A stretch of DNA of 64,000 nucleotides from FEN-299 sp963717945 (GCA_963717945.1 CAVQXT010000003.1:1550001-1614000); one strand, 5' to 3'; numbered from the stretch's first letter, positions 34,937 through 44,183 are shown. The notes: generated from the letters alone by a model not told the origin. Program-made: numbers and translations.

Positions 34937-37451
34937 CTACTCGGCCCGCAGGGCCACCACCGGGTCGACGCGCGTGGCCCGCCGGGCCGGCACCAGCACG
35001 GCGGCGAGCGACACGACGACGACGAGCGCCGTGACGACGGCGTAGGTGGACGGATCGAGCGCGCTGACGCCGAAGAGCATGCTGCCGATGGCGTCGCGCC
35101 CGAGCGCCGCGATGGTCAGCGCCAGCCCGAGGCCGGCGGCCAGCCCGACGGCAATCTGCCGCGCCCCCTGTTGCAGGACCATGCCGAGGATGCGCGCCCG
35201 GTCGGCCCCGAGCGCCATCCGCACGCCGAATTCCTGCCGCCGCTGGTTCACCGAGAACGACATCACGCCGAAGATCCCGACCGCGGCGAGCAGGATCGCC
35301 ACCGCGCCGAACGCCGTGAACATCTCGGCGAGGATGCGGCTGCCCGACAGGAAGCTGTCGAGGTTCTTCCGCGGCGTGTCCACGAAGTAGAGGGGCAGGT
35401 TCGGATCGACCTTCGCCACCTCGCGCCGGAGCGTCGGGATCACGCTGGCGGGCTGCTGGCCGGGGTGCGGCCTGACGACGACGGTCGCGAACTGGGCGGC
35501 GGCCGGCGCGTCCTGCACCGGCCCGGTCGGCGTCGAGTAGAACGGGACGTAGAAGCCCGAGTCGTCCACGTTCGGGTTGTTGAACGGGCCCTGCATCCGG
35601 ACGGTGGCCGCGACGCCCACGATCGTCCGCCACGGGCCGTAGGGGCCGGTCTCCCCGTCCCCGGTGCGGAACCTCCGGCCGATCGGGCTCGCCGTCCCGA
35701 AATGCTTCCTCGCGAACGCCGCGTTGACGATGGCCACCGGCTGCCTGGTGTCCAGGTCGTCGTCCGAGAAGGTGCGGCCCTCGAGCAGCTTCTGACCGAT
35801 GGTCTCGTAGTAACTGCCGGTCACCTGCTCGAAGTTGGTCGTCGGGCGATCGCGCCTGACCTGGTAGACCTTGCCTTCGATCTCGATCGGCGCGTTGCCG
35901 GCAAAGGCCATCCGGAACCGGCTCGTCAGCGCGGCGGACGCGAACTGTCCGGATCCCTGGAGATCCCGGAGCAGCCGGTCGTAGAAGATCTTCCGCGATT
36001 CGGGACTCGGGTAGTCGCCCTCCATCAGGCCCATCCGCGCCGTCATCAGGCCGCCGGTGTCGTACCCGTAATCGATGTTCTGCTGGTTGAGGATCGACCG
36101 GAGCTGGAGCAGCGACCCGATGAGCAGCACGCAGGTCACCACGATCTGGAGCGACCACCAGCCCGCGCGTGACCAGGCCGGCGCCGTGTCCCGTGTTGCC
36201 GCGCCCCCCTTCGCGCAGCACGTCCACCACCCGCGCGCGCGAAGCCATCCACGCCGGCAGCAGGCCCGACATGAGGGCGGCGACGACGGTGGCCCCGACC
36301 GTGCAGAGCAGGGCGCGCAGGTCGAGGTCGAACGTCATCCACGTGGGAGGCGGGTTGTCCCAGTTCCGCAGGGTGGCGGTCAGCCAGTCGAGCGAGAAGT
36401 AGGCCAGCGCGATGCCGATGACGGCGCCGCCTCCGGCGAGCAGCGCGCTCTCGGTCACCATCTGCCGGATGAGGCGGCCGCGCGTCGCGCCGATGGCCGA
36501 CCGGACGGCCAGCTCCCGCGCGCGCAGCGTGGCGCGGGCGAACTGCATGTTCATCACGTTCACGCACGCGATGACGAGCACCCCCACGCAGAAGGCCAGC
36601 ATCGTCCACATCGTGCCGCGGAGCTGCGTGCCGGTGAACTGGTCGATGAGCGGCTCGACCTGGGCCTTGTTGAACGCCTTGTTCGTCTCGGCGTACGCCT
36701 TGGCGAACCGCCCGGCGAACCCGTCGAACTCGGCCTGCGCCTGGTCGAAGGGGACGCCCCGCTTCAGGAGGCCGACGACGGAGGGGTTGGTGGCCTGGGG
36801 GTCGTTGCGCGGCCGCACCGGGAACTCGCTGTAGAGCGGGATCCACAGCTCCTCGTTCACGGGAAACGCGAACCCCTGCGGCATGATGCCGACAATCGTC
36901 GTGGACTTGCCGTTGAGCCGGACCGTCGCGCCCAGCACGTCGGCCGAGCCGCCGAAGTCGCGCTGCCAGATGCCGTAGCCGATGATCGCCACCTTCTCGG
37001 CGCCGGGCCGGTTGTCGGCGGCGGTGAAATCGCGTCCCTTGAACGGCGTGACGCCGAGCACCCGGAAGAACGCGTCGGTGACGTAGGCGCCGGTGTAGCG
37101 CCGCGGCTCCCCGTGGACCGTCATGTTGACGGTGGACCCGTTGAGGTAGGCGGACATCAGGTCGAACGACTTCTGGACCGGCAGGAACTCCTCGTAGTCC
37201 ATCGCCGAGACCTGCGAATTGACGCCGAAGACGGTGCGCGTGGCCGGGTCGATGAAGCGGACGTCGGCGAGCCGCGAGGCGTTGGGGAAGGAGAAGCCGC
37301 GCAGCATGATGCCGTTGACCATGCTGAACTGCGTGGTGACGGCCGCGATGCCCAGGGCCAGCACGACGGTGGCCAGCGCGCAGAAGCCGCGCTCCTTGGC
37401 CAGCATCCGGAGGCCGACACGGACGTCGCGGACTGTCTCTTCGGCAAACAT
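34937..37451 (-). CDS. ADOP-family ABC transporter permease, one frameshift
   Basis: About 838 residues if one extra base is removed near 36147-36155. The N-terminal part (37451 to about 36155) has a first transmembrane helix, a MacB-type periplasmic domain (DYEEFLPVQKSFD, GRDFTAADNRPG, VAIIGYGIWQRDF) and an FtsX core (RELAVRSAIGATRGRLIRQM). After the break comes a second periplasmic domain and a second FtsX core (GVRMALGADRARILGMVLQQ), ending ATRVDPVVALRAE. Duplicated MacB-FtsX units in one chain define the ADOP group common in Acidobacteriota. GGGAGG precedes the start. No ATPase gene is adjacent. The break is either a sequencing error or a real inactivation. Confidence 0.85.
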
Positions 37452-37547
37452 GGGCGCCCTCCCGTCTTTGGGGATAGACGGAAACGGCCGGGCCCGCGTT
37501 CCATCGGCGAGGTTCGCCCGCGGCGCGATCGCGCCGCCGGTGGCGAT

Positions 37548-37567
37548 CGCCGGCCGGGAGGCCGGCG
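37548..37567. repeat. GGGA-loop variant of the AGGA hairpin
   Basis: Arms CGCCGGCC and GGCCGGCG around GGGA, followed by CCGCGC in place of CCACAC. It lies between the ADOP permease and a small membrane-protein gene. Confidence 0.7.
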
Positions 37568-37574
37568 CCGCGCG

Positions 37575-37832
37575 TCAGCTTCCCTTGATGGCGGTCCGCA
37601 TGCGGCCGCCGAGCAGCTGGCCGCCGAAGAAGGCGCCGACCAGCACCGGGAACGTGCTGAACCTCCACCCCAGGCCGGCCGCGAAGCGCATGCCGACGAT
37701 GAGCGGCACCGGGGCGTGCACGGCGAGGAACCACGCGGGCGAGAACTTGCGCACGCCGGCCCGCCAGAACCCGAAGGGCAGGTTGAGGACGAGCGTGGCG
37801 CAGCCGACGGCGGCAAGCGGCAGCCAGGTCAT
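37575..37832 (-). CDS. Small conserved-looking membrane protein
   Basis: 85 residues, not recognised. Three hydrophobic stretches are visible: LPLAAVGCATLVLNLPFGFW (4-23), WFLAVHAPVPLIVGMRFAAG (34-53) and FPVLVGAFFGGQLLGG (61-76). AGGAAC precedes the ATG at 37832. Codon use and the continuous hydrophobic pattern make it a credible gene, unlike the longer open frame upstream, which runs through repeat DNA. It lies 123 bp upstream of the ADOP permease start on the same strand. Confidence 0.6.
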   Translation of the reverse strand: MTWLPLAAVGCATLVLNLPFGFWRAGVRKFSPAWFLAVHAPVPLIVGMRFAAGLGWRFSTFPVLVGAFFGGQLLGGRMRTAIKGS

Positions 37833-37919
37833 GTTCCTGAAAGTGTACCGGATCTGCGACTGTTCCCGTTCGACAAACCGCGCTCCGGCTCGGTAGCGTT
37901 TCTGGCGTAGGTCGCAGGG

Positions 37920-38119
37920 ACGGGTTAGCGCCTGGCAGGGCCTGTCGCCGGGATCCCCCAGCGTCCTCGCGCACAAGGCGCTTGTCACGGGCGTCGCGCT
38001 CGGCCCGCTGGGGGAGGCTCCGCGCCCGGCTTGGCCGAGCGACGAGCGACGGCCAAGTCGGACACCGACGCCACGCGTGGCGTCGGTCGCGGAGAACGCC
38101 CGGCGCCACCCGCCCGTCG
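37920..38119 (+). repeat. 200-bp inverted-pair element, copy 1
   Basis: About 95% identical by eye to the reverse complement of 43984-44183. It begins CGGGTTAGCGCCTGGCAGG and ends GGCGCCACCCGCCCGTCG. Near 38074-38097 it contains a perfect 24-bp palindrome with half ACCGACGCCACG. Frames differ between the copies by single-base indels, so no protein is conserved. The region 37833-38555 holds this element, its tail and no credible gene. Confidence 0.88.
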
Positions 38120-38375
38120 AGGCATCGCGACCAAGCCTGCGTGTGGGCGCCAACCCGCACGCGCGACCCGCCGGATCGGCCCTATGCCGCGCCGCAGGGA
38201 TCTGCCCGAGCAAAGCGTAAACCTGCCCCGACCGTGCTGCCCGGGAGGGGCCGCTTTGCGAGCGGCAGACCCGAGACGCGGCGTTCAAGCGGACGCGGCC
38301 GCCACATGCGGCGCCACCCGCCCGTCGAGACATCGCGAGCCGGCCTGCATGTGGGCGCCAACCCGTGCGCGCGGC
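38101..38375 (+). repeat. Two copies of the element's 65-bp tail module
   Basis: GGCGCCACCCGCCCGTCGAG then ATCGCGA ... GCCTGC(A/G)TGTGGGCGCC, AACCCG occurs at 38103-38165 and again at 38311-38375. A diverged third version follows copy 2 (minus strand, 43925-43990). The DNA between the two copies shows no gene. Confidence 0.7.
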
Positions 38376-38513
38376 GCCGTGGTCCGCTGCCAGCCACTCA
38401 GTTTCCCGTCGTCCCTCCGTGATCCGCTGTCCGCGACCGCTGATTCCTTCCGCATACTGCACACCCTTCGACTCGCTTTGCTCGCTCAGGGCAAGCTGCC
38501 TGGTGCATACTTC

Positions 38514-38537
38514 TTGACCTGTCTACAACTGCAGGGT
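38514..38537 (+). promoter_or_regulatory. Possible MerR autoregulatory promoter/operator
   Basis: TTGACC at 38514 overlaps the imperfect dyad ACCTGT-N8-GCAGGGT (38517-38537), 19 bp before the MerR start. MerR-type regulators bind such dyads in the promoter spacer. No good -10 was found, so this is tentative. Confidence 0.3.
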
Positions 38538-38555
38538 TCATCCTGGGATCAGCAC

Positions 38556-39083
38556 ATGTTGACCGTGACCCGACTGGCCAGGCGCTGCGGTCTCAGCCGC
38601 AGCACGGTGCTGTACTACGAATCGATCGGGTTGCTGCGGGCGTCCGGGCGGACGGCCGGCAACTACCGGCAGTACGGCGACCGCGAGATCGATCGGCTCC
38701 GGCAGATCCGCGCCTACCGTCATGCGGGTCTCAGCCTCGCCGACATCCGATCGGTCGTGAGCTCCCCGGCCGGCGACGCGGCGGCGGTGCTGAAGCGACG
38801 GCTGGTGGAACTCGACGGGGAGATCGAGGCGCTCCGCGGCCACCAGCGCGTCATCCTCACGCTGCTCGGACACAAAGGACTCAGGAGGAATCAGATGATC
38901 ACGAAGGACAAGTGGGTGGCCATCATGCGGGGGTGCGGGTTCTCGGAGGACCAGATGCACGCCTGGCACGTCGAGTTCGAGCGGTCGGCGCCGGCCGAGC
39001 ACCAGGAGTTCCTGGAGTTCCTGCACATCCCGGCCGGCGAGATCCGCCAGATCCGGGAGCATTCGAGAAAGGGACGCGCGTAG
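38556..39083 (+). CDS. MerR-family transcriptional regulator
   Basis: 175 residues. The N-terminal winged helix-turn-helix is intact: LTVTRLARRCGLSRSTVLYYESIGLL, GNYRQYGDREIDRLRQIRAYRHAGLSL. A dimer helix follows (RRLVELDGEIEALRGHQRVIL). The C-terminal 65 residues (KWVAIMRGCGFSEDQMHAWHVEFE, AEHQEFLEFLHIP) resemble a TipAS-like or metal-independent effector domain; no cysteine pair for metal sensing is present. The ATG at 38556 was chosen because the conserved domain starts there. The effector is unknown. Adjacent DNA is repeat-rich. Confidence 0.87.
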   Translation: MLTVTRLARRCGLSRSTVLYYESIGLLRASGRTAGNYRQYGDREIDRLRQIRAYRHAGLSLADIRSVVSSPAGDAAAVLKRRLVELDGEIEALRGHQRVILTLLGHKGLRRNQMITKDKWVAIMRGCGFSEDQMHAWHVEFERSAPAEHQEFLEFLHIPAGEIRQIREHSRKGRA

Positions 39084-39094
39084 CAGGGCGCAGG

Positions 39095-39323
39095 GCGCAG
39101 GGCTGAAGCCCTGCGCTATCTGATCACGCTGCTATCTGATCACGCTGCGATCTGATCACACGCTGCGATCTGATCACACTGCGATCTGATACGCTGCGAT
39201 CTGATCACACTGCGATCTGATGACGCTGCGATCTGATGACGCTGCGATCTGATCACCTTGCGATCTGATCACCCTGCGATCTGATCACCCTGCTCCAGAT
39301 AGCGCACGGCTTCAGCCGTGCGC
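39095..39323. repeat. 16-bp tandem array framed by two hairpins
   Basis: Left hairpin 39095-39116 (arms GCGCAGGGC, loop TGAA); right hairpin 39302-39323 (arms GCGCACGGC, loop TTCA). Between them about eleven units of CGATCTGATCACNCTG, mostly 16 bp with 15- and 18-bp variants. The array appears to be the TATCTGATCA spacer of the hairpin pair, amplified. The first two units start CTATCTG and later ones CGATCTG. Confidence 0.92.
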
Positions 39324-39329
39324 TACCGC

Positions 39330-40778
39330 CTACTTCCTGTAGTCGAGCGGCGGCTTGCGGTCGCCGAGCTTGAACGTGTACACGGCGCCGCCGCGCCGCC
39401 GGTCGAACTCGGCCCGCGCCCTGGCCAGATGGTCGGGGCTCGTGAACAGGTCCATCCCGGTGAGCGCCATCGTCTTGGCGGCCACCAGCATCCCCTTGAC
39501 GCCGATCGACATGCCGTCGCAGGCGACGGCCTGCCAGGTGTGGGCCGCCGTGCCGGGCACCCACGTGGCGGTCGTGAACTCCGTCGTCGGCACCTTCCAG
39601 CTGACGTCGCCGAGATCGGTCGACGCCGGCGTGATCGTGTCCGTCGGCGGCTGCACCTGCTCCTCGGTGCCGAGCGGCATCAGCGGGCCGATCATCGTCT
39701 TGCGCAGGGCCTCGGCGAAGGCCCGCTCGTCGGGCGAGTACTTCACGCCGCCGACCGCTTCCATGTTCCGGCGCTCGATGTCGGCGAGGTAGGCGTTGGG
39801 CAGGATGTTGTAGCTGGCGCCGGTCATCTCGAAGTCCATCGTCGTGCCCGTGCCGAGCGCGGCCCCGCGGGCCGCGTCCACGATGCGCTGCCAGATGCCG
39901 TCGAGGACGCGCATGTCGGGATGGCGCGCGAAGTAGGAGACCTCGGCGAAGTCGGGCACGATGTTCTCGGCCACCCCGCCCTTGGTGATGATGTAGTGGA
40001 TGCGCGTCTCCTGCGGCACGTGCTGGCGCATCATGTTCACCATCGCGTCCATCGCCTCGACCGCCTCGAGCGCGGAGCGGCCGCGATCGGGCGCGGCGGC
40101 CGCGTGCGCGGCGATGCCGTGGAAGCGGAACTTCGCCGACACCATCGCGAGGTTGCTCGACGGGCTGACGTCGTTCGCCTGCCCGGGGTGCCACGAGATC
40201 GCCGCGTCCACGTCGTCGAACAGGCCCGCGCGCACCATGTAGCCCTTGGCGCCGCCGCCTTCCTCGGCCGGCGTGCCGTAGAAGCGGACCGTGCCGGGAC
40301 GCCCGCTCGCCGCGAGCCAGTCCTTCACGGCGATGGCCGCCGCCATCGAGCCGGTGCCGAGCAGGTTGTGGCCGCAGCCGTGGCCGGGGGCACCATCCTG
40401 GATCGGCTTCCGCTCCGGAACCGCGGCCTGCGAGAGGCCCGGCAACGCGTCGAACTCGCCGATGAAGACGATGACCGGCTTGCCGCTGCCGTAGCTGGCC
40501 ACGAACGCGGTCGGAATGTCGGCGACGCCGGACTTGACGGCGAACCCCGCCGCCGCCAGCTTCTGCTGCAGGAGCGCGCTGCTCCTGGTTTCGAGATAGC
40601 CGAGCTCGGCGAACTTCCAGATCTGCATCGCCACGTCGGCATAGTCCGCGCGCCGCGCGTCGATGCTGTCCAGCATCCGCGCCCGCGGGTCGCTCCCCTG
40701 GGCCTTCGGTCCCGGGCCTGCGCCGACCGCGACGAAGAGGACGACGGCGACGGCCACGACTTTCGACATCTGCTGCAT
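39330..40778 (-). CDS. Exported M20-family amidohydrolase
   Basis: 482 residues with a signal peptide (VVAVAVVLFVAVGAG). Peptidase M20D/AbgB-like: metal ligands are in APGHGCGHNLLG near 131, AEEGGG near 170, ISWHPGQAND near 196 and the C-terminal TAAHTWQAV near 418. The dimerisation domain contains KFRFHGIAAHAAAAPDRGRSALEAVE. Such enzymes cleave N-acyl or aminobenzoyl-glutamate amides. An exported copy suggests scavenging of amidated compounds. Its stop lies 7 bp from a repeat hairpin. Confidence 0.88.
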   Translation of the reverse strand: MQQMSKVVAVAVVLFVAVGAGPGPKAQGSDPRARMLDSIDARRADYADVAMQIWKFAELGYLETRSSALLQQKLAAAGFAVKSGVADIPTAFVASYGSGKPVIVFIGEFDALPGLSQAAVPERKPIQDGAPGHGCGHNLLGTGSMAAAIAVKDWLAASGRPGTVRFYGTPAEEGGGAKGYMVRAGLFDDVDAAISWHPGQANDVSPSSNLAMVSAKFRFHGIAAHAAAAPDRGRSALEAVEAMDAMVNMMRQHVPQETRIHYIITKGGVAENIVPDFAEVSYFARHPDMRVLDGIWQRIVDAARGAALGTGTTMDFEMTGASYNILPNAYLADIERRNMEAVGGVKYSPDERAFAEALRKTMIGPLMPLGTEEQVQPPTDTITPASTDLGDVSWKVPTTEFTTATWVPGTAAHTWQAVACDGMSIGVKGMLVAAKTMALTGMDLFTSPDHLARARAEFDRRRGGAVYTFKLGDRKPPLDYRK

Positions 40779-40952
40779 GTGACTCCCCGCATATCCGGTC
40801 CGGCCACCTGGACGCCTGAAGGGCCCACAACGTGGCGCCGGCGTCGAGACGCTCGATCCTGATACTTTTCCGCGGCGCGATCAACCGGGACCGGCTGGCC
40901 TCGGCCAGGCGGGCCACCCCCCACAGGGCTCCCCGCGGCCATATCCCTCTTT

Positions 40953-40964
40953 AGTACCGGTACT
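40953..40964. promoter_or_regulatory. Perfect 12-bp palindrome in a divergent promoter region
   Basis: AGTACCGGTACT lies in the 328-bp gap between the divergent M20 (start 40778) and S53 (start 41107) genes. It is flanked by AT-richer bases (CTTTAGTACCGGTACTGAAG). A dimeric repressor site is plausible. The rest of the gap holds no gene; one isolated DnaA-box-like word is at 41050. Confidence 0.35.
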
Positions 40965-41106
40965 GAAGTGTCATTGCCGGCGGTCGAGGTGGACCGTAAG
41001 ATGAGTTCAATCGCCCGGCAACCTGAACCGTTGGCGCCGCCTGCCGCCCTGTGGATAAGGGGGCGCAGGCGGCGTAGCCGGTGTCGTGCACGAGAAGAGG
41101 TGACGC

Positions 41107-42315
41107 ATGCGGAGAGCAGTGAACACGTTATCGCTGGCAGTGATCATCGGCATGGCCGCAATGGTCGTGTTTGCGCAGGGGCCGCCACGCGGGCCCCGAG
41201 GCTGGGTTCACATCCCGGACAGTTCGGTCGAGCTCGGCGGGCATCGCGGGTTCGTCGCGCACACCAACCACCAGATTCACGTGAACCCGCAGGCGACCGG
41301 CGCCACGCCGACCGGCAAGTCGCCGACGTCGATCTGGAACATCTACGTCGGTCCCGGATCGCCGTACGGTGGAAGCCGGCTGATCGCCATCGTGGACGCG
41401 TATCACTACGCGACCGCGCTGAAGGACTTCAACGTCTTCGCCGGCCAATTCGGCCTGCCGGTCGAGCCGTCCACCAACGCGACGGCGGCGTCGAACAAGG
41501 TCTTCCAGGTGGTCTACGCGACCGGAAGACAGCCGCAGGCCAACTGCGGCTGGGCACAGGAGGAGGCGCTCGACATCGAGTGGGCGCACGCGATGGCGCC
41601 CGGCGCCAAGATCGTGCTCGTCGAGGCGGCCAGCGCGTCCTACAACGACCTGTTCAAGGCGGTCGACGTGGCCACCTCGCTCGTCAAAGCCGCCGGTGGC
41701 GGCGAAGTGTCGATGAGCTGGGGCGGCAGCGAGTTCTCGACCGAGAAGTCGTACGACAAGCACTTCGCGCTCAACTCGGGCGTCGTCTACTTCGCGTCGA
41801 GCGGCGACACGGGAGGCGTCGCGATCTACCCGAGCGTGTCGCCCTACGTCGTGGCGGCGGGCGGCACGACGCTGCTCTACAGCGGCACGACGTTCACCGG
41901 CGAGGCCGGATGGAGCGGCAGCGGCGGCGGCCCGAGCAGGTACGAGGCGATGCCGGGCTTCCAGATGACCACCGTGACGATGCCGGCCGGGCTGACGACT
42001 CGCGGCGTGCCGGACATCTCGTTCGACGCCGATCCGAACACGGGCGTGTCGGTCTACGACAGCACATCGTGCCAGGGGATGAGCGGCTGGATGGTCTTCG
42101 GCGGCACGAGCGTGTCGTCGCCCTGCCTGGCCGGCCTCGCCAACGCCAGCGGCGGCTTCGAGCTCGACAGCCCGCACCAGCTCCAGTCGAGCTACATCCT
42201 GTCCTCGTCGTATTTCTATGACGTGCTGACCGGCAAGGCTGGCACGTTCTCGGCCGGCAACGGCTGGGACTTCGTCACCGGGATCGGAACGCCCCGGACG
42301 CTGAGCGGATTCTAG
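41107..42315 (+). CDS. S53 (sedolisin-like) serine-carboxyl peptidase
   Basis: 402 residues with a signal peptide. Catalytic residues follow the sedolisin pattern: Glu and Asp four residues apart in QEEALDIEWAHAMAPG near 157-161, the oxyanion Asp in FASSGDTGG near 237, and the Ser in FGGTSVSSPC near 338. The usual large N-terminal pro-domain is missing: only about 45 residues precede the catalytic fold. The C-terminal calcium site (GWDFVTGIGTP) is present. AGAGGTG precedes the ATG. It probably degrades protein outside the cell at low pH, as known for the family. Confidence 0.88.
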   Translation: MRRAVNTLSLAVIIGMAAMVVFAQGPPRGPRGWVHIPDSSVELGGHRGFVAHTNHQIHVNPQATGATPTGKSPTSIWNIYVGPGSPYGGSRLIAIVDAYHYATALKDFNVFAGQFGLPVEPSTNATAASNKVFQVVYATGRQPQANCGWAQEEALDIEWAHAMAPGAKIVLVEAASASYNDLFKAVDVATSLVKAAGGGEVSMSWGGSEFSTEKSYDKHFALNSGVVYFASSGDTGGVAIYPSVSPYVVAAGGTTLLYSGTTFTGEAGWSGSGGGPSRYEAMPGFQMTTVTMPAGLTTRGVPDISFDADPNTGVSVYDSTSCQGMSGWMVFGGTSVSSPCLAGLANASGGFELDSPHQLQSSYILSSSYFYDVLTGKAGTFSAGNGWDFVTGIGTPRTLSGF

Positions 42316-42352
42316 ATCCGCCGGCGAAAGCTGGTATCCTCTGTCGGTTGCC

Positions 42353-42387
42353 GCCGGAGGTTGCGCGTCTCGCGCGCGGCCTCCGGC
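42353..42387 (+). other. Strong hairpin after the S53 gene
   Basis: GCCGGAGG (42353-42360) pairs with CCTCCGGC (42380-42387); the interior GCGCG/CGCGC can extend the stem. It lies between the S53 stop and the next ribosome binding site (GAGGAGG). No T-run follows, so it may be a leader structure rather than a terminator. Confidence 0.45.
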
Positions 42388-42412
42388 GCATCTCAGCACC
42401 GAGGAGGATGCC

Positions 42413-43573
42413 ATGGCGGTTTCCCGTCGCGCCTTCGTGCGCAGTGTCGGCGTCGGCAGTGCCACCGTGCTCGCGGGCGTGTTCGGCGCGCGCGGCACCG
42501 AAGCCTGGACCGGAAGCGCGGGCCAGTCGCCGGCCCCGGGCACCACCAGCCTGATTCGCCTCGACAGCAACGAGAATCCCGAAGGCCCCGGTTCGCGCAC
42601 GCTGGACGCGGTTCGCGGCGCCTTCCCGGAGTCCTCCCTGTATCCCCACCGCGCAGGCACCGACCTGCCGGCGGCGATCGCGAAATCGCTGCAGGTGCCC
42701 CGCGCCAACGTGCTGGCTTCCTGCGGCTCGGGCGAAATCCTCCGGATCGCCGTGCAGGCGTTCGTGACGCCGGCGCGTCCGCTGGTGACCGCGCTGCCGA
42801 CGTTCGAGACGTGCACGAGCACGGCGAAGTTCCTGAAGCTGCCGATGCACGAGGTGCCGGTTGACGCCCGCCTGGCGCTCGACCTGCCCGCGATGGAGGC
42901 GAAGGCGTCGGAGGGCGCCGGCCTCGTCTTCCTCTGCAATCCCAACAACCCGACCGGGCCGGTGCACGGGTCGCAGCCGATCGCCGACTTCATCAGTCGG
43001 GTGCGCAAGGCCTCACCCGGCACGATCATCCTGGTGGACGAGGCGTACCACGAGTACGTCGATGCCCCGGGTTATGCGTCGGCGATTCCGCTCGCGCTCG
43101 AGTATCCCGAGGTGATCGTCAGCCGCACGTTCTCGAAGGTCTACGGCCTGGCCGGCCTGCGCATCGGCTACGCCGTGGGACGGCAGGAGACACTGCAGAA
43201 GATGGCCGGGTGGCGACTCGGCAACGGGATCAACATGCTGGGGATCCGGGCGGCCATCGCGGCGCTCGACGACCAGTCGTGGGTCACGAAAGGTCGGGCG
43301 GCCAACCGCGCCGGGCGCGACTACCTCCGCCGCACGTTCGAGGGGTGGGGATTCAAGGTCGCCGAGTCGCACGGCAACTTCGTGTTCGCCGACATCCGCC
43401 GCAGCGCCGAGGACTTCGCGAAGCAGTGCCGCGCGCTGGGCGTGTCGGTCGGGCGCCCCTTCCCGCCGCTCACCACCTGGACGCGCGTGTCGATGGGCAC
43501 CGAGGACGAACTTCGGCAGGCGACCGACGTGTTCCGCAAGGTGCTCGGCGTCGGCACGACGGTCGCATTTTGA
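42413..43573 (+). CDS. Tat-exported HisC-like aminotransferase
   Basis: 386 residues. The N-terminus has a clear Tat signal: VSRRAFVRSVGVGSATVLAGVFGA. The rest is a fold-type I aminotransferase close to histidinol-phosphate aminotransferase: IRLDSNENPEGPG, SCGSGEILRIA, FLCNPNNPTGPV near 163-174, VDEAYHEYVD near 202 and the PLP lysine in SRTFSKVYGLAGLRIGY near 240. Biosynthetic HisC is cytoplasmic, so an exported paralogue probably has another role. GAGGAGG precedes the ATG. No other histidine genes are nearby. Confidence 0.87.
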   Translation: MAVSRRAFVRSVGVGSATVLAGVFGARGTEAWTGSAGQSPAPGTTSLIRLDSNENPEGPGSRTLDAVRGAFPESSLYPHRAGTDLPAAIAKSLQVPRANVLASCGSGEILRIAVQAFVTPARPLVTALPTFETCTSTAKFLKLPMHEVPVDARLALDLPAMEAKASEGAGLVFLCNPNNPTGPVHGSQPIADFISRVRKASPGTIILVDEAYHEYVDAPGYASAIPLALEYPEVIVSRTFSKVYGLAGLRIGYAVGRQETLQKMAGWRLGNGINMLGIRAAIAALDDQSWVTKGRAANRAGRDYLRRTFEGWGFKVAESHGNFVFADIRRSAEDFAKQCRALGVSVGRPFPPLTTWTRVSMGTEDELRQATDVFRKVLGVGTTVAF

Positions 43574-43983
43574 ATGAGAGGCCGCGATTCAGAGTCTCGC
43601 CGAACCGCGGGCGCCTCGGCCTCGCGAGCCGGCTCCGCAGGCCGGGAAGACTCCTCGCGGTGCGCCGGTTTCCGGCATTGTGAGTCCGGCTCGCGCTATT
43701 CGCGCTGGATCGACCGCACGCGCTTCGCCGGGGAAACCGACGCAGCCGCTCGTCGCCTTCCGGTTCGGGACGCGGCCTGCTCCGAACGGCTCGGTCGGCG
43801 AGGCATCCCACGGTCCGGCTCCAAATCCCGAATCGCGGCCTCCTACTCACACAGGAGGCGCCAACCATGCCGGCTTGTCGCCTCGCGCACGCAACGCATT
43901 GCGGTCCCAGCTGGCGTGATGCCGGATTGCGCGCCTCGCGCGGCTCGGGTTGGCGACCAGATGTTGGCCAGTTGGCGATATCC
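43574..43983. other. Intergenic region, no recognised gene
   Basis: This 410-bp stretch and the following element form an 877-bp gap. An AGGAGG at 43853 precedes an ATG at 43867, but that open frame runs straight through the repeat element and has no domain-like sequence. The diverged tail module of the element occupies about 43925-43990. Nothing else was identified. Confidence 0.5.
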
Positions 43984-44183
43984 CGACGGGCGGGTGGCGC
44001 CGGGCGTTCTCCGCGACCGACGCCACGCGTGGCGTCGGTGTCCGACTTGGCCGTCGCTCGTCGCTCGGCCAAGCCGGGCGCGGAGCCTCCCCCCAGCGGG
44101 CCGAGCGCGACGCCCGTGACAAGCGCTTTGCGCGCGAGGACGCTGGGGATCCCGGCGACAGGACCTGCCAGGCGTCAACCCGA
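43984..44183 (-). repeat. 200-bp inverted-pair element, copy 2
   Basis: Reverse complement of 37920-38119 with roughly five to ten differences, including single-base indels, and the same internal palindrome (half ACCGACGCCACG). The match stops sharply at both ends. The copies are 5.9 kb apart, in opposite orientation, and flank the MerR, M20, S53 and HisC-like genes. Confidence 0.88.

Noticed and set aside
37982..38530. Long open frames upstream of MerR and of the small membrane protein
   Set aside because: They are translations of repeat DNA without domains; the conserved starts lie at 38556 and 37832.
41050..41058. Perfect DnaA box TGTGGATAA
   Set aside because: It stands alone, without further boxes, an AT-rich unwinding region or dnaA/dnaN/parAB neighbours. 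A chance match is likely.
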